Assembly (NCBI GenBank): GCA_027605045.1
Contig: JAQFWX010000085.1
Location: 62,001 to 126,000, forward strand
Length of the DNA stretch: 64,000 nucleotides
Source of the DNA: Phallus indusiatus
Taxonomy: Eukaryota > Basidiomycota > Agaricomycetes > Phallales > Phallaceae
Direction: 5' to 3'
Every line of letters starts with the position of its first letter. The stretch's first letter is position 1. The notes below the pieces were generated by a model. The model saw only the letters and a list, made by a program, of their open reading frames with translations. It did not search any database and was not told the DNA's origin. This document shows, one piece after another, positions 45,229-58,000 of this stretch. The position numbers were made by a program, and so were the translations under genes.

Positions 45229-46915
45229 ATGGATGAAACATATGACGTATGATTATGTTATATCCGAGCTACACACTCTCTTATGCATGTTTATCTAGGT
45301 CATCGTTCTAGGAACCGGTCTCACAGAATGCATCCTCTCGGGATTGTTGTCTGTTGAAGGAAAGAAAGTCTTACACATGGATCGCAACGACTATTATGGG
45401 GGTGAAACTGCCAGTCTTAATTTGACCCAAGTTCGTGCTCATACAACACCCGTACTAACGTCGATATCGATGATCTGATCCGCCCCAACCTATTTGCAGC
45501 TGTATCGCAAATTCCGCCCCGGCCAAGAACCCCCAGCAGACTTGGGACGAGACAGAGATTATGCCGTTGACCTCGTTCCCAAATTCATTATCGCATCGGG
45601 AGAACTGACCAAGATGCTTGTTCATACTGATGTTACCCGATATCTGGAATTCAAGCAGATCGCTGGTAGTTTCGTCTACCGTGATGGAAAGATTTCTAAA
45701 GTACCGAGTACGGAATTGGAGGCGGTCAAGAGCCCTCTTATGGGCCTTTTTGAGAAGAGGCGCGCGAAGAAGTTTTTCGAGTTCTTGCAGAACTGGAAGG
45801 AGGAGGATCCGGCGACGCACCAGGGTAAGTCTGTTGCTATCACGATCTCGTTGTCAACTATGACTCATCTGAAACCTTTAATAGGAATTGATTTAGACAA
45901 AGATAACATGAAAACTGTTTACGAGAAGTTCGGCCTTGAGCCTGGCACCCAAGACTTTATTGGACATGCGATGGCCTTATATCTAGATGACGAGTAAGCA
46001 ACCATTAGGCGAATTCTAATTAGCTGACCTATTACGTCTTATTAGTTACATCACCAAACCCGCCCGTCCTGCATACGAACGTATTGTTCTTTATACATCC
46101 AGTATGGCTCGGTACGGCAAATCGCCGTACATCTACCCACTCTACGGTCTCGGTGAACTTCCGCAGTCTTTTGCCAGATTAAGCGCCATCTACGGAGGAA
46201 CCTATATGTTGGACAAGAAGGTCGACGAGATTGTAGTAGACGGCGATGGTAAATTCGTCGGTGTCAAGAGTGGCGATGAAGTGGTGAAAGCCAAACAAGT
46301 TGTGGGCGATCCTAGCTACTTTGGTGCCAAAGAGAACGGCGGAAAAGTTCGTGTCGTTGAGGAGAAGAAAGTTGTCAGAGCTATCTGTCTTCTCAAACAT
46401 CCTATTCCGGGAACGGATGATTCCGATTCAGTGCAGCTGATTATACCTCAAAACCAGGTTAACCGGAAAAACGGTTAGTATTGTTCGGTTTGGTCTTCCG
46501 AACGTTGCCTAAATCAAGATGAGCTAGATATCTACATCGCTATGGTTTCCTCGACACATAATGTCTGTGCCAAGGACATATACGTCGCTATTGTCAGTAC
46601 TATCGTCGAGACTGACAAGCCCGAGCTTGAGATCGCTCCTGGTATTGGTCTTTTGGGACCTGTTTATCAAAAGTACGACGGTTCGATGTATATTGACAAG
46701 TCATCAGGGTCTGATTATCATCCCTTAGATTCGTGTCCGTCACCCCCGTGTACGTACCAGTCTCCGATGGTCGAGCAGACAACATCTACATTACACGTTC
46801 TTACGACGCGACTTCTCATTTCGAAACTGTCGTTGATGATGTCCACGATGTATGGAATAGGATTGTAGGTTCAGAGTTGGTTCTGAAAAAGCGAGATGTC
46901 AATGTTGAGGCGTAA
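45229..46915 (+). CDS. GDI1: Rab GDP-dissociation inhibitor
   Basis: Seven exons (45229-45246, 45299-45430, 45500-45824, 45885-45993, 46046-46473, 46528-46672, 46729-46915) make an exact 447-residue frame, the usual GDI length. Sequence hallmarks are [21 protein letters not shown], then [10 protein letters not shown], the Rab-binding platform [17 protein letters not shown] with [13 protein letters not shown], the second conserved region [20 protein letters not shown] with [14 protein letters not shown], and [11 protein letters not shown] near the end. GDI extracts prenylated GDP-bound Rab GTPases from membranes and recycles them in vesicle traffic. It is essential in yeast and normally single-copy. 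Nothing looks broken. Confidence 0.95.
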
Positions 46916-47620
46916 ATCATGATCAAGATGATCTATCCTACTAATTTTTTTCTTTTCTTTTTCATCTTCTCAGATACAAGTAGTAACCCAGCGGTAGTTT
47001 ATAAGAAATTTTTGTAAGAAATAGTGAAATATAAAAGATGTTTACAAAAAACATATGCTGAAAGTTACTCGGGCTTTATGGGCAAATAAATAATAGCCTT
47101 CGACGCTGGCCTGGTACCTCTTTAGCGCCCAAACCTAGCTAGTTCGGCCTCCGTCATCATCGGCTTTGTATCCACTTCATTTCTCTTCAGCGACCAAGGC
47201 AATCTGATTGAAAAGCAAAATTACGATACATTCTGGAGTCGGCGGAGGTAGGGCTGAATTGAAAATACTGGGAGGCTATGCTAGATTTTGTAAGCTGCAT
47301 TTCGTCGCCAATATGATGTGTTTGTGTCCATACACAAGAAACTGAAGGTTTTTGGTTATTCCAGCGTACAAATTTTTTTTTAAAGTTCAAGCTGTGCGCA
47401 GTGATGAACCTTAGTTGTATTTGGACCGTTCGTTTACCTGATCACCGCATGGCTATCACTTATATATCACGTTTCCATGGACATTCTTTATCTCGCAGTA
47501 TATGAACTATACGTATCAGTCGTCATACAAGGTGATCGACTGTCGCGCTGAAATTGATTACAAGTTGTACAGCTTATGACCAGAAGGAGCGAGCGATCTT
47601 GGGTCTGGTTCTTTTTGAAA
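46916..47620. other. 3' flank of GDI gene
   Basis: It has A/T-rich runs and no supported gene. A minus-strand frame at 47187-47390 lacks any motif. Confidence 0.45.
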
Positions 47621-48130
47621 AATCATAGATGATCATCATGGATGCTCCTAAGCCCGAGATACGCGCATTGAGCTATATCTTTATCTTGTTGACGAGCTGT
47701 TTCGGGATGATAGGCGGGTTCTAATTTTCCTCATGTATATCAACTTATCGCGGCTTACCCGTTGCTGGTACCTCCAGAGAAAAACAATGTCTACTATTCG
47801 ACAAGAGTATTGATCCAGCTTGGTCGACATAATCACCAAAATCAATCGTAGATTGACCGCTGTTGGGAGTTCCGGTATTACTCGGTTGCGAAAGGGTGAC
47901 ATGTCCCAAAGAAAGGGACCATCTAATTTGGCGGGTTTATACGTATGAGCGGGACATTTCCCATCGTCCCCAATCGCACAGTTATCCATCAACTGCGACC
48001 TAAATTGACTCATTTGAATTTCATCTAGTACCGTTCGGAGCTTTCAGTGTGGCTTACAATGATAGTATCCGTTGGTTCGGTTGATTAGGATGAAAGCAGT
48101 GTGAAACAGTATGTGATATTTTATTACATC
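47580..48130 (-). pseudogene. Coding-like minus-strand region of unknown family, frame interrupted
   Basis: Read on the minus strand from ~48130, protein-like sequence can be assembled: HTAFILINRTNGYYH, an intron (gtaagcc...ctag), then EIQMSQFRSQLMDNCAIGDD with GKCPAHTYKPAKLDGPFLW (about 48029-47905). After that the best-looking frame changes: GHVTLSQPSNTGTPNSGQST and IDFGDYVDQAGSILLSN run to a consensus donor (gtaagcc near 47759). No intron explains the change. It may be a gene with a one- or two-base lesion, or an artefact of reading open frames. I do not recognise the family. Confidence 0.3.
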
Positions 48131-48826
48131 TCGCTTTGACCATGTTTCAGTGACATAGATTCCTTTTTTTAAATTGTGTTCGTGTTCGACCGATTAGGAT
48201 CAAAGTAGACTAGTGTTTTTTTCAGTCACTTGAGGCCCTGTAGGTTGTTTCCGAAAGGACTAAAAAACCAACTGTGTTTGAAAAAATTACATGATGAACA
48301 GCGACAGATTGATGGCCGGCCTGCGGAACTGAATTAACAAGCAATAAACGGTTCTCATCAAATCAGGAGGGGGATAGATAAAAACCTGAAACTCAATTAT
48401 ATTAAAGGAAATCCTAGAGAACATATTTTTGTCTTACTGTTGACAAGTTGAACCCAATGTCTAGGAAATGTTTACAACAGTGGGTGTCAGGTAAATCGCC
48501 AGTAGTACTGCACGGAGCATCATTCTAACAAGGGCATACCTGCTCTATTCAAAGGATTTATATTCCCTGTGATCGAAAGATTCAATCTGCACACCGAGTA
48601 TTTAGTCGAAACAACCCTAGTGGCGCGTTTATCAACGTGCCAAATTTCAATCTAAATTAAATTCCTTCCTTTCTTGACCCGCGTCTGAAAGATCTAAATC
48701 AGATTCAGCACCGCCTTTGTCTTTTATTCTTCTTCTTTCCACATAAGTAGCACACGGCGTTACGGGCTGTAGCTGAGCGATTTGGTGAACTGTCGTGTCT
48801 CTTTTCATTCACTATATCGGGAGAAT
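48131..48826. other. Upstream region of the Zn2Cys6 factor gene
   Basis: No gene seen. It holds the presumed promoter of the transcription-factor gene at 48827. Confidence 0.4.
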
Positions 48827-51641
48827 ATGCCCCAACACAACCGTAAGGCATGCAAAGAGTGCAGGAGACTACGGCTAGGCTGCGATAGGTAAAGATTGGT
48901 TTTTGAACGTGTAAGTTCGATGAAAACGAGACGACTTTATCAGGGAGATACCGTGTTATAACTGCAAAAGAAGGGGATGTTCCTCAATCTGTCCTGACGG
49001 TAGGTTCATTGAATTCTGCAAGTTTTGGGGGCATCTTCGCTCACGTTTCCATTCTCAGGAACTTTGGAGAAGGGCGCTCGGTATGTTATCCACCGTGCAC
49101 GCTTGCATGATAACGGTGACACTTACGAATATCTCTTCAAGATCCCGAAGTACGATCATTATTGAGCTTCAGGAAACTATAGCTGAGCTGCGTAACTGGA
49201 ATTTCTTGCTGGAGGATGCTCTGCGTAAACTACAAGCTACAGTCTCGTCAGAGCCACATCCGCTGTTACGAGACCGAACGCCTTCAAAGCCTCCCCGGGA
49301 TTTCAGCACGCCCGGGTCGGGTCAAACCCCTTCGTCTGATGCCCAAGAAGAGGAAATCCTTGACGCTCTTGGCAATTTTTCTATAGCCGGAGACGGTGAA
49401 GCTTCTTTGCATGGCCCAACAGTCTTGGCTGAGGTAATGAAGATTTCCAAAAGTTGTCTGGTATATTGTGCCAATTCCGACTGATCCATTTTGCCAAAAG
49501 TATTCTATAAAGGAGAATCCTGCGCTTCTCTCTGATCTTATACTACACGCGGAACGACCGGAGAGTCCGATGTCTTTGCCGCCAGATATTATTTTACTCA
49601 GCGCGCTTTTCCCTTTTCCGCCTGAGCCTATACCACTCGAAAGACTAGACGACTTCCTCGGTCTTTTACCTCAGTACCAGACAGCACTGACACTTTCCCA
49701 ATCATACTTCAACAACTTTTCTTGGTGGTAAGACATATTTCTCCCTCCACTTCGTCAGCTTCAACTAAAAAAAACTCTTTTGATGAGATATAGTATAAAT
49801 CCTGTTCCCCAAGACATTTTCACGGCTTGCGTTCTGGCTGAGTGCTATGATATTCATGGAGTGCCCGTGACATCGCTACGTCATATATCCCCACATATTC
49901 TTTCGATTCTTTTTATGGTTTGCGGATTGGGAAGTCTAGGGGATGTTAATAATGGTCATCGGTTTGTCGAAGCAGAAGAATTTCATACTATTGCTAGAGC
50001 TGCGCTGTGCATTCGACCTGTATACGAATACCCGTCATTGCATGCTGCACAATCAATGGTGAGTCTCTGCGGTCCACTTTCGAACTTTGCCTCTAATAGT
50101 CCAGTGTTTTTTAAGGTGATCATGCTGCTCTATCATATGTGCACCGAAAGGCGGAGTAATGGGTATATAATCGCCCTTTGGAGCGTACTGGGACGCATGT
50201 GCGAAATGGTGCGTTTGCAAAAAACACGTTTCGCGTGTGAGAATGGCAAAACTGATGTATCATCACTGGCAGTTAAATTTAAGTAGGTCTGCTCTGATGT
50301 CATAAGACATTTTACAATTCAATTTGCCTGGTGGAATGGGTGACTTTTTGGGATATATTATTATAGATTTCGATCAGCGGAAATTTAAAAAAGAATGTAT
50401 CGAGCTGAGGCGGCTTGTGTTTTGGGAAATTATGAATTTGGACTCATGGTATGTAAGTATGTGTTGATTTTACTCATCTAATGCTTAGGCATGTGTGTCT
50501 GTGGGGCGTTTTGAAACATAAGTTATCTGTCCATAGGCTTTTGGCTCTGGACGGGCAAAATCGCTCAAGTTCAATGTCATTACATGCAACAAGCCTGTTG
50601 ATCCCGATCAACATCTCGGCGGAGGATGTGAGTACATTCTTTAGGTGTGAATGCACCCATACCAACTGAGTTAAATTGACCATTCAACCCCAAAAAAACA
50701 GGGCATACGTGGAAACACAGATTTACTCAAGCGCTAGACAGTGTTGTAGATCGCGCTTTTAGAGACAAGGGGTCTACATATTCCTTAATTCAACAACTCA
50801 ATAGTGAACTATCGAATGTTCCTCAGCCACCTGCGATTGAATGGCCGGAGGATGCCACACGGCGAGCTTTGGTTTTAGGCGTACCGGTGGGAGAGCATAA
50901 ACGAGCAATGCAAAGGTTTTTAGCCAAGGCATCAATCGAAACTGGTAAGATACATTTTGTTGTTAAAAAACGTCCGTTATAAGGAGATTCATCAATGCTC
51001 ATTCAGCTGGATTTTTTGTATAGGAATTTTGCATTTACATAGATGGTTTTTTCTGCAAGTGATTCGCGATAATCCGGGAAATCCATTCGAACATCTATTT
51101 GCAAGTTCGGTTAAAACAGCGTTGGAAGCGTCATGCAAGCTCATTCGTGCGACACACGACATATACCGGTTCCAACACGTCAGTGCGGTCGCTTTTCGTA
51201 CCCTGTGGACACATGCATATTCTGCAACAGTAAGCATGCTCTAATCCGATATGACTAAGTGATATATTACTGTGCGCTTAGATGGTTCTGGGAGCGTTCA
51301 TTTCGGTATACCCTACGCTAGACGAATCGGTTGAAGCCTTAGCGTCTTTCAATTGTGCATACGAAATGTTTACAGCCATGGAGAAGAATCGCCTGACATC
51401 TATTAAAGCTTTGGTAAGCTTCCGGGATTTCATGGATTTATAGATAGATTGACATCTTATGAACGTCGATGACTGTCTCGGCTGTAGCATGTTCTTCGTC
51501 ATTTGCAAAGTGGAGTACACCGAGCTCAATTATCCAGGAAGCCATCCTTCAGTACACATGATCTGGAAATGCTGGGTTTCTGGACGAATGTGCCCGATCC
51601 CTACAACAACCATTCTAATTCAACATCACCGCCTACTGTGA
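48827..51641 (+). CDS. Zn2Cys6 binuclear-cluster transcription factor
   Basis: Exons 1-3 (48827-48888, 48944-48999, 49059-49080) encode the zinc cluster: C-K-E-C-x6-C then C-x2-C-x6-C (CYNCKRRGCSSIC). Exon 4 (49142-49433) carries a leucine-containing coiled-coil linker (IIELQETIAELRNWNFLLEDAL). Exon 5 is 49501-49729. Later exons carry the fungal-specific transcription-factor domain, e.g. CYDIHGVPVTSLRHISPHILS, GRMCEM, LRRLVFWEIMNLDSW, HTWKHRFTQALDSVVDRAF, then PGNPFEHLFASSVKTALEA and ISVYPTLDESVEALASFN. The exon structure after ~50290 is uncertain, and the end could be 51571 or 51641. It is a nuclear DNA-binding regulator; its targets are unknown. Confidence 0.75.
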
Positions 51642-52947
51642 CTTAATCATTTCTTCCTTCAGCGTCGGGGTTTAGGGAGGTCATAATATCGTACATGTAG
51701 ACCGTGGAGGAGGCTCAGCCGGAGCTAGATTAAGATTCAGTATGTAATGTGATTAGCTTAGCGGTGTATTTATACGTGGTCAATTAGAGAATATCAACGG
51801 CAGGGGCCACAGGGGTCTCAGGGCACTGCCACAGTTGAGTACCATGGCGCAACGCATGATGGATTGAACTGAGTGTAAGCCGCGTGAGTGATGATTACAT
51901 ATTTTCAAGGCACGGCAGTACAATAAAAGTCAGAGGCTTTCTGTGAATTAATTTACCAATGGAACTTTGACACTGAATTGTATTCCCTTTCAACGGAGGA
52001 AATAGGAACTGAATGAGGCAAACCAATCCGACTCGCATTGGAAATTTGGGATCGCGTCCGCCCGCAGGTATCTATATCGATAATCGAGTTTCGGCCGGTT
52101 GCTATCTTACTCCCCAATACTCATGTATTAAAGTGGAGCAGAGCAAAGAGATAAGAAAAATTACTGATGATAAAAAAATGCGAAGTTGATAGACCAATGA
52201 CATCCTTGCCTGCGAGTTGACATCGGACAGTCCGAGCAAACCGCAAGTGGACTCCTGTGGACGGCGAAAGATCTAAGCACCCAATAGACGCCCTGCCTGG
52301 CTTCTTCCTGACACGAACCATGCCGACTTGGGGCTTCTGAGATTTTAAGCATGAGACTTCTTCAGGAGAACCGGTCACGAAACGTCGAAGAAATCGGAGA
52401 AATGTGAATTACTTCAATGAAGTTCGTGGAGAAAGACGGTGACCATGTGTCCACTGTTTCGGAGCTTCCGTCTATGGCAGAAATCCCTGTCTGGCTTCGA
52501 CCCCCGCTTTGAAGTCATTGGACGAGACTTCCCAGATTGCTCTATATATCGAGAAAGTAAAGGCTGCAAAATGGCTAAGTATAGATCGATAGCCATTCTT
52601 GGATGTGGCAGACTCCGGTAACGGTCGTCTTCACAGGAAAAAAAATCAATCAATGGGGAAGTTGATTGGCGGCCGGAAAATATAATACTTTATGTGCGCG
52701 TAATTTGCAATTTATGCGTATGATTCGGCTCGCGTGTTCGAATCTTTGGTCATTCAAAGTACTCATTTTTATTGGGAGGTCTTCTCGTCTGGCTTCCTGT
52801 CCTTTGCTCCTTTCCACCAGCGGACCACTCTTTCTCAAAAAATCTCGCGCACTCCTCCACACATCCTGCTTATACCGGGTGTAGTCTGCTTTTGAAGTGT
52901 TAGCGCAGTTCAGAGTGCTACAGCAGACATCTTTTAAGGAGCATCCA
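51642..52947. other. Gene-free stretch
   Basis: Overlapping small frames on both strands (52121-52378, 52414-52653, 52650-52862) show no motif or exon-like splice context. Confidence 0.4.
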
Positions 52948-54652
52948 ATGCAGTTCGTCGTAGAGGATCTTTCAGCTTATGCATCTGCTTGTGAGTTTTT
53001 CACTATGTTTCTATCGAAATTTGCTCATCATTTTGCAAGTCATTTCGTACAAGCAATCATTATTCGCGACCATTACCTTTCTAGCATATACCCACAGTAA
53101 GTGCGGTTTAACTTTGTGCTGCTCGGTTCTGTTCTAATGGTTCTCACAAGTCACATCCATCGATGATGAAGTTCGTTCTGTACCTCTTATCGACAAGCGC
53201 GTAATAACCATTTCTTAGGTTGAATTCGTCTGGAAAAGTCGACTATCATTAGGAAAAGTTCTATACATCTTCGTAAGCGTATTTGTCAACTCCAAGCAAA
53301 ACCGTTCGGAGATGAAACCCTTTCTTAGAATCGTTTTTTTGGTTTAACGGCCTTGATAACCAACTGCGCTAGTACGTAATTTAAACTTTACAGCACGTTA
53401 CGGCATGTTTTCAACGCGTTGAGTAGTCGCATTCATTCCTAATCTGTCGGATAACGTGAGTAATGCCAAGATCTCATTAAACTATTTTTCGTGACGATAT
53501 TCGAGTAGTTGTACGTGAAACTCACCGTTCCAAATTACCCGTTTGAATTCAAAAAATGCAGCTGTTTCGGTTATTACTGGTGGCTAGGACTTTCGTAAGT
53601 CACATTTTTACTTGTAAAGGATTCAATTAACATCCGAAATAGGCAGATAATTGCTATACTAAACGCCGAGCGTGGGTTTTCCATTCAATCTAATCAGAAA
53701 AAAAACTGAATCTTTCACTAGTAATTCTCCAGACTAGAGTAAGTTGTCACGAAAATGATGGCTTCCAGGCACCAAATTGGTTCACTTTAGATCTACGCCG
53801 TTTACGACTGTAGCCAAAAGTTATTGATAACGCTTTGCCTGCTGTATGCTACAGAGGCCGTGTCAGCGATTGTCCTTTTGGGGAAAACAGTTGCTTTAAG
53901 TAGGGAAATGACGACCTATTTTATCTCGGCTAATATCAATTTCTCCATTTTTCTAGATGACTTCCGTGCGATTCATGGCTTGACTGGCTGCCATATCATT
54001 GACAGGCAAGAATACATCTCATTTTACTGGATACCGACTGTGGTTTTCGAGATGATATTGTGCGGGTTAATTTCATACAAGGCCTTCATGATGCACAAAT
54101 ATCAATATGCCATTCCGACGTGGAGAACGATTAGCTCACAGGCCTCTTCGTCTCTTTTTGTAGTTATTGTCAGGGAAAAGTGAGTGTCTCCCCCTTCTCG
54201 ATGATCTCAACATGTTTTGAAAACAGTTTAGCGTATTTTGTTTTATCATGTAGGTTCTATTTATTCCGTTCTGGGCTTATTCAACTCGATACTTATTCAA
54301 CGACAGGATATTTGCCGCCCTTCTTGCAAATTTCTTATTTTCTAGTTCGGCCACACCACAACTAGCGCAAGTCGCCACTGGGTATGTCTCTATATAGATT
54401 TGGTATACTTCTTTCCTCATTCCTATTTTCGAAAGTTGGTCAATAGCCATTCCATGCGCTTGCAGTTCTCGTCTTCTATTAAAAATGCATCGACGTCACT
54501 TAGGATCGTCGGTGGAAACATCTACATATACCTATCATGATATGTCATTTGCCAATATTCCCAACAGAATAGGTGAGACAAAAGCCTCGAAGGCTTTTGC
54601 ACAGAAGAAATCGAGCCAGAGCTCTGTTAGTATCTCGGACTCAACTTGTTGA
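52948..54652 (+). CDS. DUF6533-type multi-pass membrane protein
   Basis: Assembled from short exons: MQFVVEDLSAYASA, then FISYKQSLFATITFLAYTHI, TSIDDE joined to VEFVWKSRLSLGKVLYIF (the DUF6533 hallmark, normally ...E-V-x-x-I-W-K-S-x-x-S-L-G-K-x-L), IYAVYDCSQKLLITLCLLYA, and YWIPTVVFEMILCGLISYKA. Next come FIPFWAYSTRYLFNDRIFAA and SRLLLKMHRRHLGSS, with a Ser-rich tail ending at the TGA at 54650. The exon after YIF (around 53300-53350) and the junction near 54175-54254 could not be fixed with certainty. It is a 7-TM-like basidiomycete family of unknown function. Confidence 0.65.
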
Positions 54653-55008
54653 TGCCACGATACCGAGGTTGGCTGGACAAATAATCCAAGGACTTCATTT
54701 ACAAATAAATAAATACCAATTGTTCAGGACGAGTGTATGATTCCGTAGTATCATTTTTTCATGACATCGTACCGGCTGAATGGATTTCTTCCTCCCCATG
54801 TTTCGGGGAACGGGATCACAGCTGAGTCAGCTGTGAATGTCTCTGTCTTGTCCCACCACTTCCTCATTTGCTTCATCTTCAAAAAACAAACAAACGAATT
54901 AAACACCATCAATTTTTCTCTGAGTCTCATAACAAGCCAGGGAATTTCGGAATTTGCAACATTGAGTGACCTCGATTGAGTTTTGCCAATATTGATATTT
55001 GATTTTGG
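54653..55008. other. Promoter region of the Pro/Arg-rich gene
   Basis: It contains the 21-bp palindrome listed separately and AT-rich DNA before the start codon. Confidence 0.5.
54816..54836. promoter_or_regulatory. 21-bp perfect palindrome centred on TGAGTCA (AP-1/Gcn4-type site)
   Basis: tcacagctga-g-tcagctgtga has 10-bp arms; the core TGAGTCA is the classic bZIP (AP-1/Gcn4) half-site pair, flanked by CAGCTG E-box halves. It lies ~173 bp upstream of the ATG at 55009. Confidence 0.55.
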
Positions 55009-58000
55009 ATGCCTTCACGGAATCAGCGGCCGGGACGCAAACAACGAAATAAAAAAACGTCAAAAGCTGTTGTCAGCGATGAAAATGCCTTTCTTCCAGA
55101 AGGTCAATTTATTTCTCCATATATGCTTCCGCCTCCGACTTGGACTTTCAATGGCAAATTTGGGCCTGCCACCACTGGAAGCGTCAGAACAAATTTCCTG
55201 CCGTTAATGCCTTATGGGCCTTTGCACAGTCACTATTCTTATTCCCATGATTACTTTGGAGACAAGGTCCATCATCATCCGGCCCAGCAGTATCAAAGTA
55301 TTACTCCACTTCGCCAGCCGGTGGCCATCAATCAACACTACAGTTCACCAGCGGAACGCCGTATGGGTCCCTATGGACCATCCCTCCAAAACCTCCTCAT
55401 GCCTGCTCCATCTTCTCAGGACTCGGTTTATCTTGAAATGTCTTCCACCAGTCTATCCGACATTGAAAGATTACGGAAACTGAAAGACGCCATCCTCTGT
55501 GGTCAACATCCTCTTTTTACCGCAGTTCCCAATCCCGATGCTCTGGCTAAGCTCTATCTTGGTCCACACCCTCTCTCGCAGGCCTACAGGGATTTGGCAT
55601 CCACAGAGCTGCAGATACCCACAGAACCTTTGGAAAGGATTATCACATCCGAAACACTGGTCAAAAGTCCAATAACTGATCATAAATTAGTTACAGATAA
55701 CCTCTCGACAGTTTCACAGGATGTATCGGAGCCTTCCTTGTCTGCTACCGCCGTTTCTCAAGCTGCACCAAATGGCAATCTGGATCGAATTACACAGGAT
55801 GTTCCACAAGCTACAGTTCCGAATGCATCCGGATCTTTTATACTAGGCGATATGCAGAAAGATACCCTGTCGCATGTTCCGTCTCAAGCTCAGGCTGCAC
55901 CCATCCAGACTGAAGGCATGAATGTCGACGAACCACAGCCTGTTAGGAAAGACTCAAACGGTTCCAATGCATACAAAGATTCTCCCGTAGATAGCTCGTC
56001 TAGGAATTATGAGAATGATCGTGATCGGGAGCGTCCTGCATATTCGGTCTCTGAAGGAATCAGATATTCCCATTATTCTGATCGACGTGAATACGGTCGC
56101 TACAATAATCCTCGTCATCCGGATTGGAAGTATGACAGAGACCATCGAGACTGGGATCGGGACCGTGATCATAATAGAGAAAAGGGCCGGCCTGAAAGAT
56201 TTTTCCCCCGCAGATCATCGTCAGCTATCGAACGTAGGGCTTCATTTTCTGGCTCTTCGTTTTCAGGTACCAATATCGAAAGAAGAAACTCTGACGCAAC
56301 TGAAGATCGAGGTTTACGCTCAGAAGTACCACCAGCGCATCTTGAGCAGCGTTCATTTGTACGTAATGATGTTGTGCCACCATTTGACCAACGGACTCCA
56401 GCCGAGGTGCCATCTCATATGGAACCGCGACGCGGTGAAGTACAGCCTCCTTCAGGACCACGACGTGCTAATTCGGGATTTCAACGTCCGGATCAACGTC
56501 AAGATGCTTTTCCCTACCCTGATCACCGTCGTAGAGAACCTCCCCCCGGCCCAGATTCCAGACGTTCCTCGTATACCCTACCTCAACACAATGGCAGGAG
56601 GGCTCCTCTCCCGTATACCGATCTTCATCCTCCCCATTCTGATATGAATTCTCTGGACACAGAAAGACCGCCAGGACCACGTCCACCACAAGCTCAGGCT
56701 GAGCCTGTTCGTAAAACCACGTCTGTTCCTGATCAACGCCCGCCACCAAGAACACTTGAAGGTCAATTTCAAAAACCCATTGCAGATGCACCAATACCAC
56801 ATCCTTATACTGGAAACACTTCACGAGACTCATATCGTCGAGATCAGCCATCTGTTCCTTCCACTCAAGATACGACAGAAAGAACTGATAAGCTCAGTTC
56901 TGACACTAATACTGCAGTTGCTGAGGGACGCACCGTGCTTCCAGCGAATCCGGAATCGAAACCACCAACAGGACCTTCAGCGCTAGATAATCACCAACGG
57001 CCGGGACCTTCCACAACTTCGCATCATATACCACCACCTTCAGAAAGGAATCAGGCCCAACAGCTTCCTTTGGCTTCTCGTTTATCTCTCAACCGTCATA
57101 CAGGTCCGGAATCTCAACAGTCAGCTTCTCCTAATCTGGAAACGGCTGTTCAAAGCGTATATGATTTAGCCTTGAATGATAGGGATGATCTACCCAAGTA
57201 TTATATGAAGCGTTCTCCTAGTCCGCATGATCGCCCTCTTGGAAGTACGGTCGACACAGCAACTACTCAGCGGTCTACTTCATTGTCGTCGTATCGTGAA
57301 GCGCCTCCACCCAGGAGCTATTCAGATGATCGGAGAGTCTCAGATGCAGGTCCTCGACGTCCTCCGGCACCGGCACCTCCACATCATTATGGGCCACCAC
57401 AAACAGATCCTACTCCGTCATATCATCCGCTGCCAATTCCAGAAAGACGTGAAATCGATCGTCGGGAAGAACCACGTCAATGGCGCGAACGCCCGGAAAA
57501 CTATCCATCATATAGTAGTCAAGCCGAGCCAGAACGAGGTGGTGGTCGGAGATTCTCTAATACACGTGAGTGAATGCATTGCATCTTCTTTTTAATTAAT
57601 TGGGTTTATGCAGGTGGATTATCTCGAGGGCGTCCTTCAGCACCACCGCCACCACCACCACCACCACCACCGCAGCAAGCACCTTCTGCTGGACCCACCC
57701 CTTGGAATAGAGACAAAGATAAGGACAAAGGCTATGCGCCGCCAGCCTGGATGAAGTATCCTCCTCGAGGGACATCCCCACCACCGCCGTTAAGAGCTGG
57801 ATCTATACCTCCCCGATGGGAAGCACCCCCACCTCCACCAGCTGCACCGATGCATTCACAACCAGCATCCCATCGTCCATTACAAGCTCGGCTTGGTGAC
57901 ACGTATGATCAGCGTTTCGCTTCCCGCGACCCCGCTGATCATCGAGATCGCTTTGGTGGCAGGCTATCGCATCCACCCCTCCGCCGCAGCCTTCTTCATC

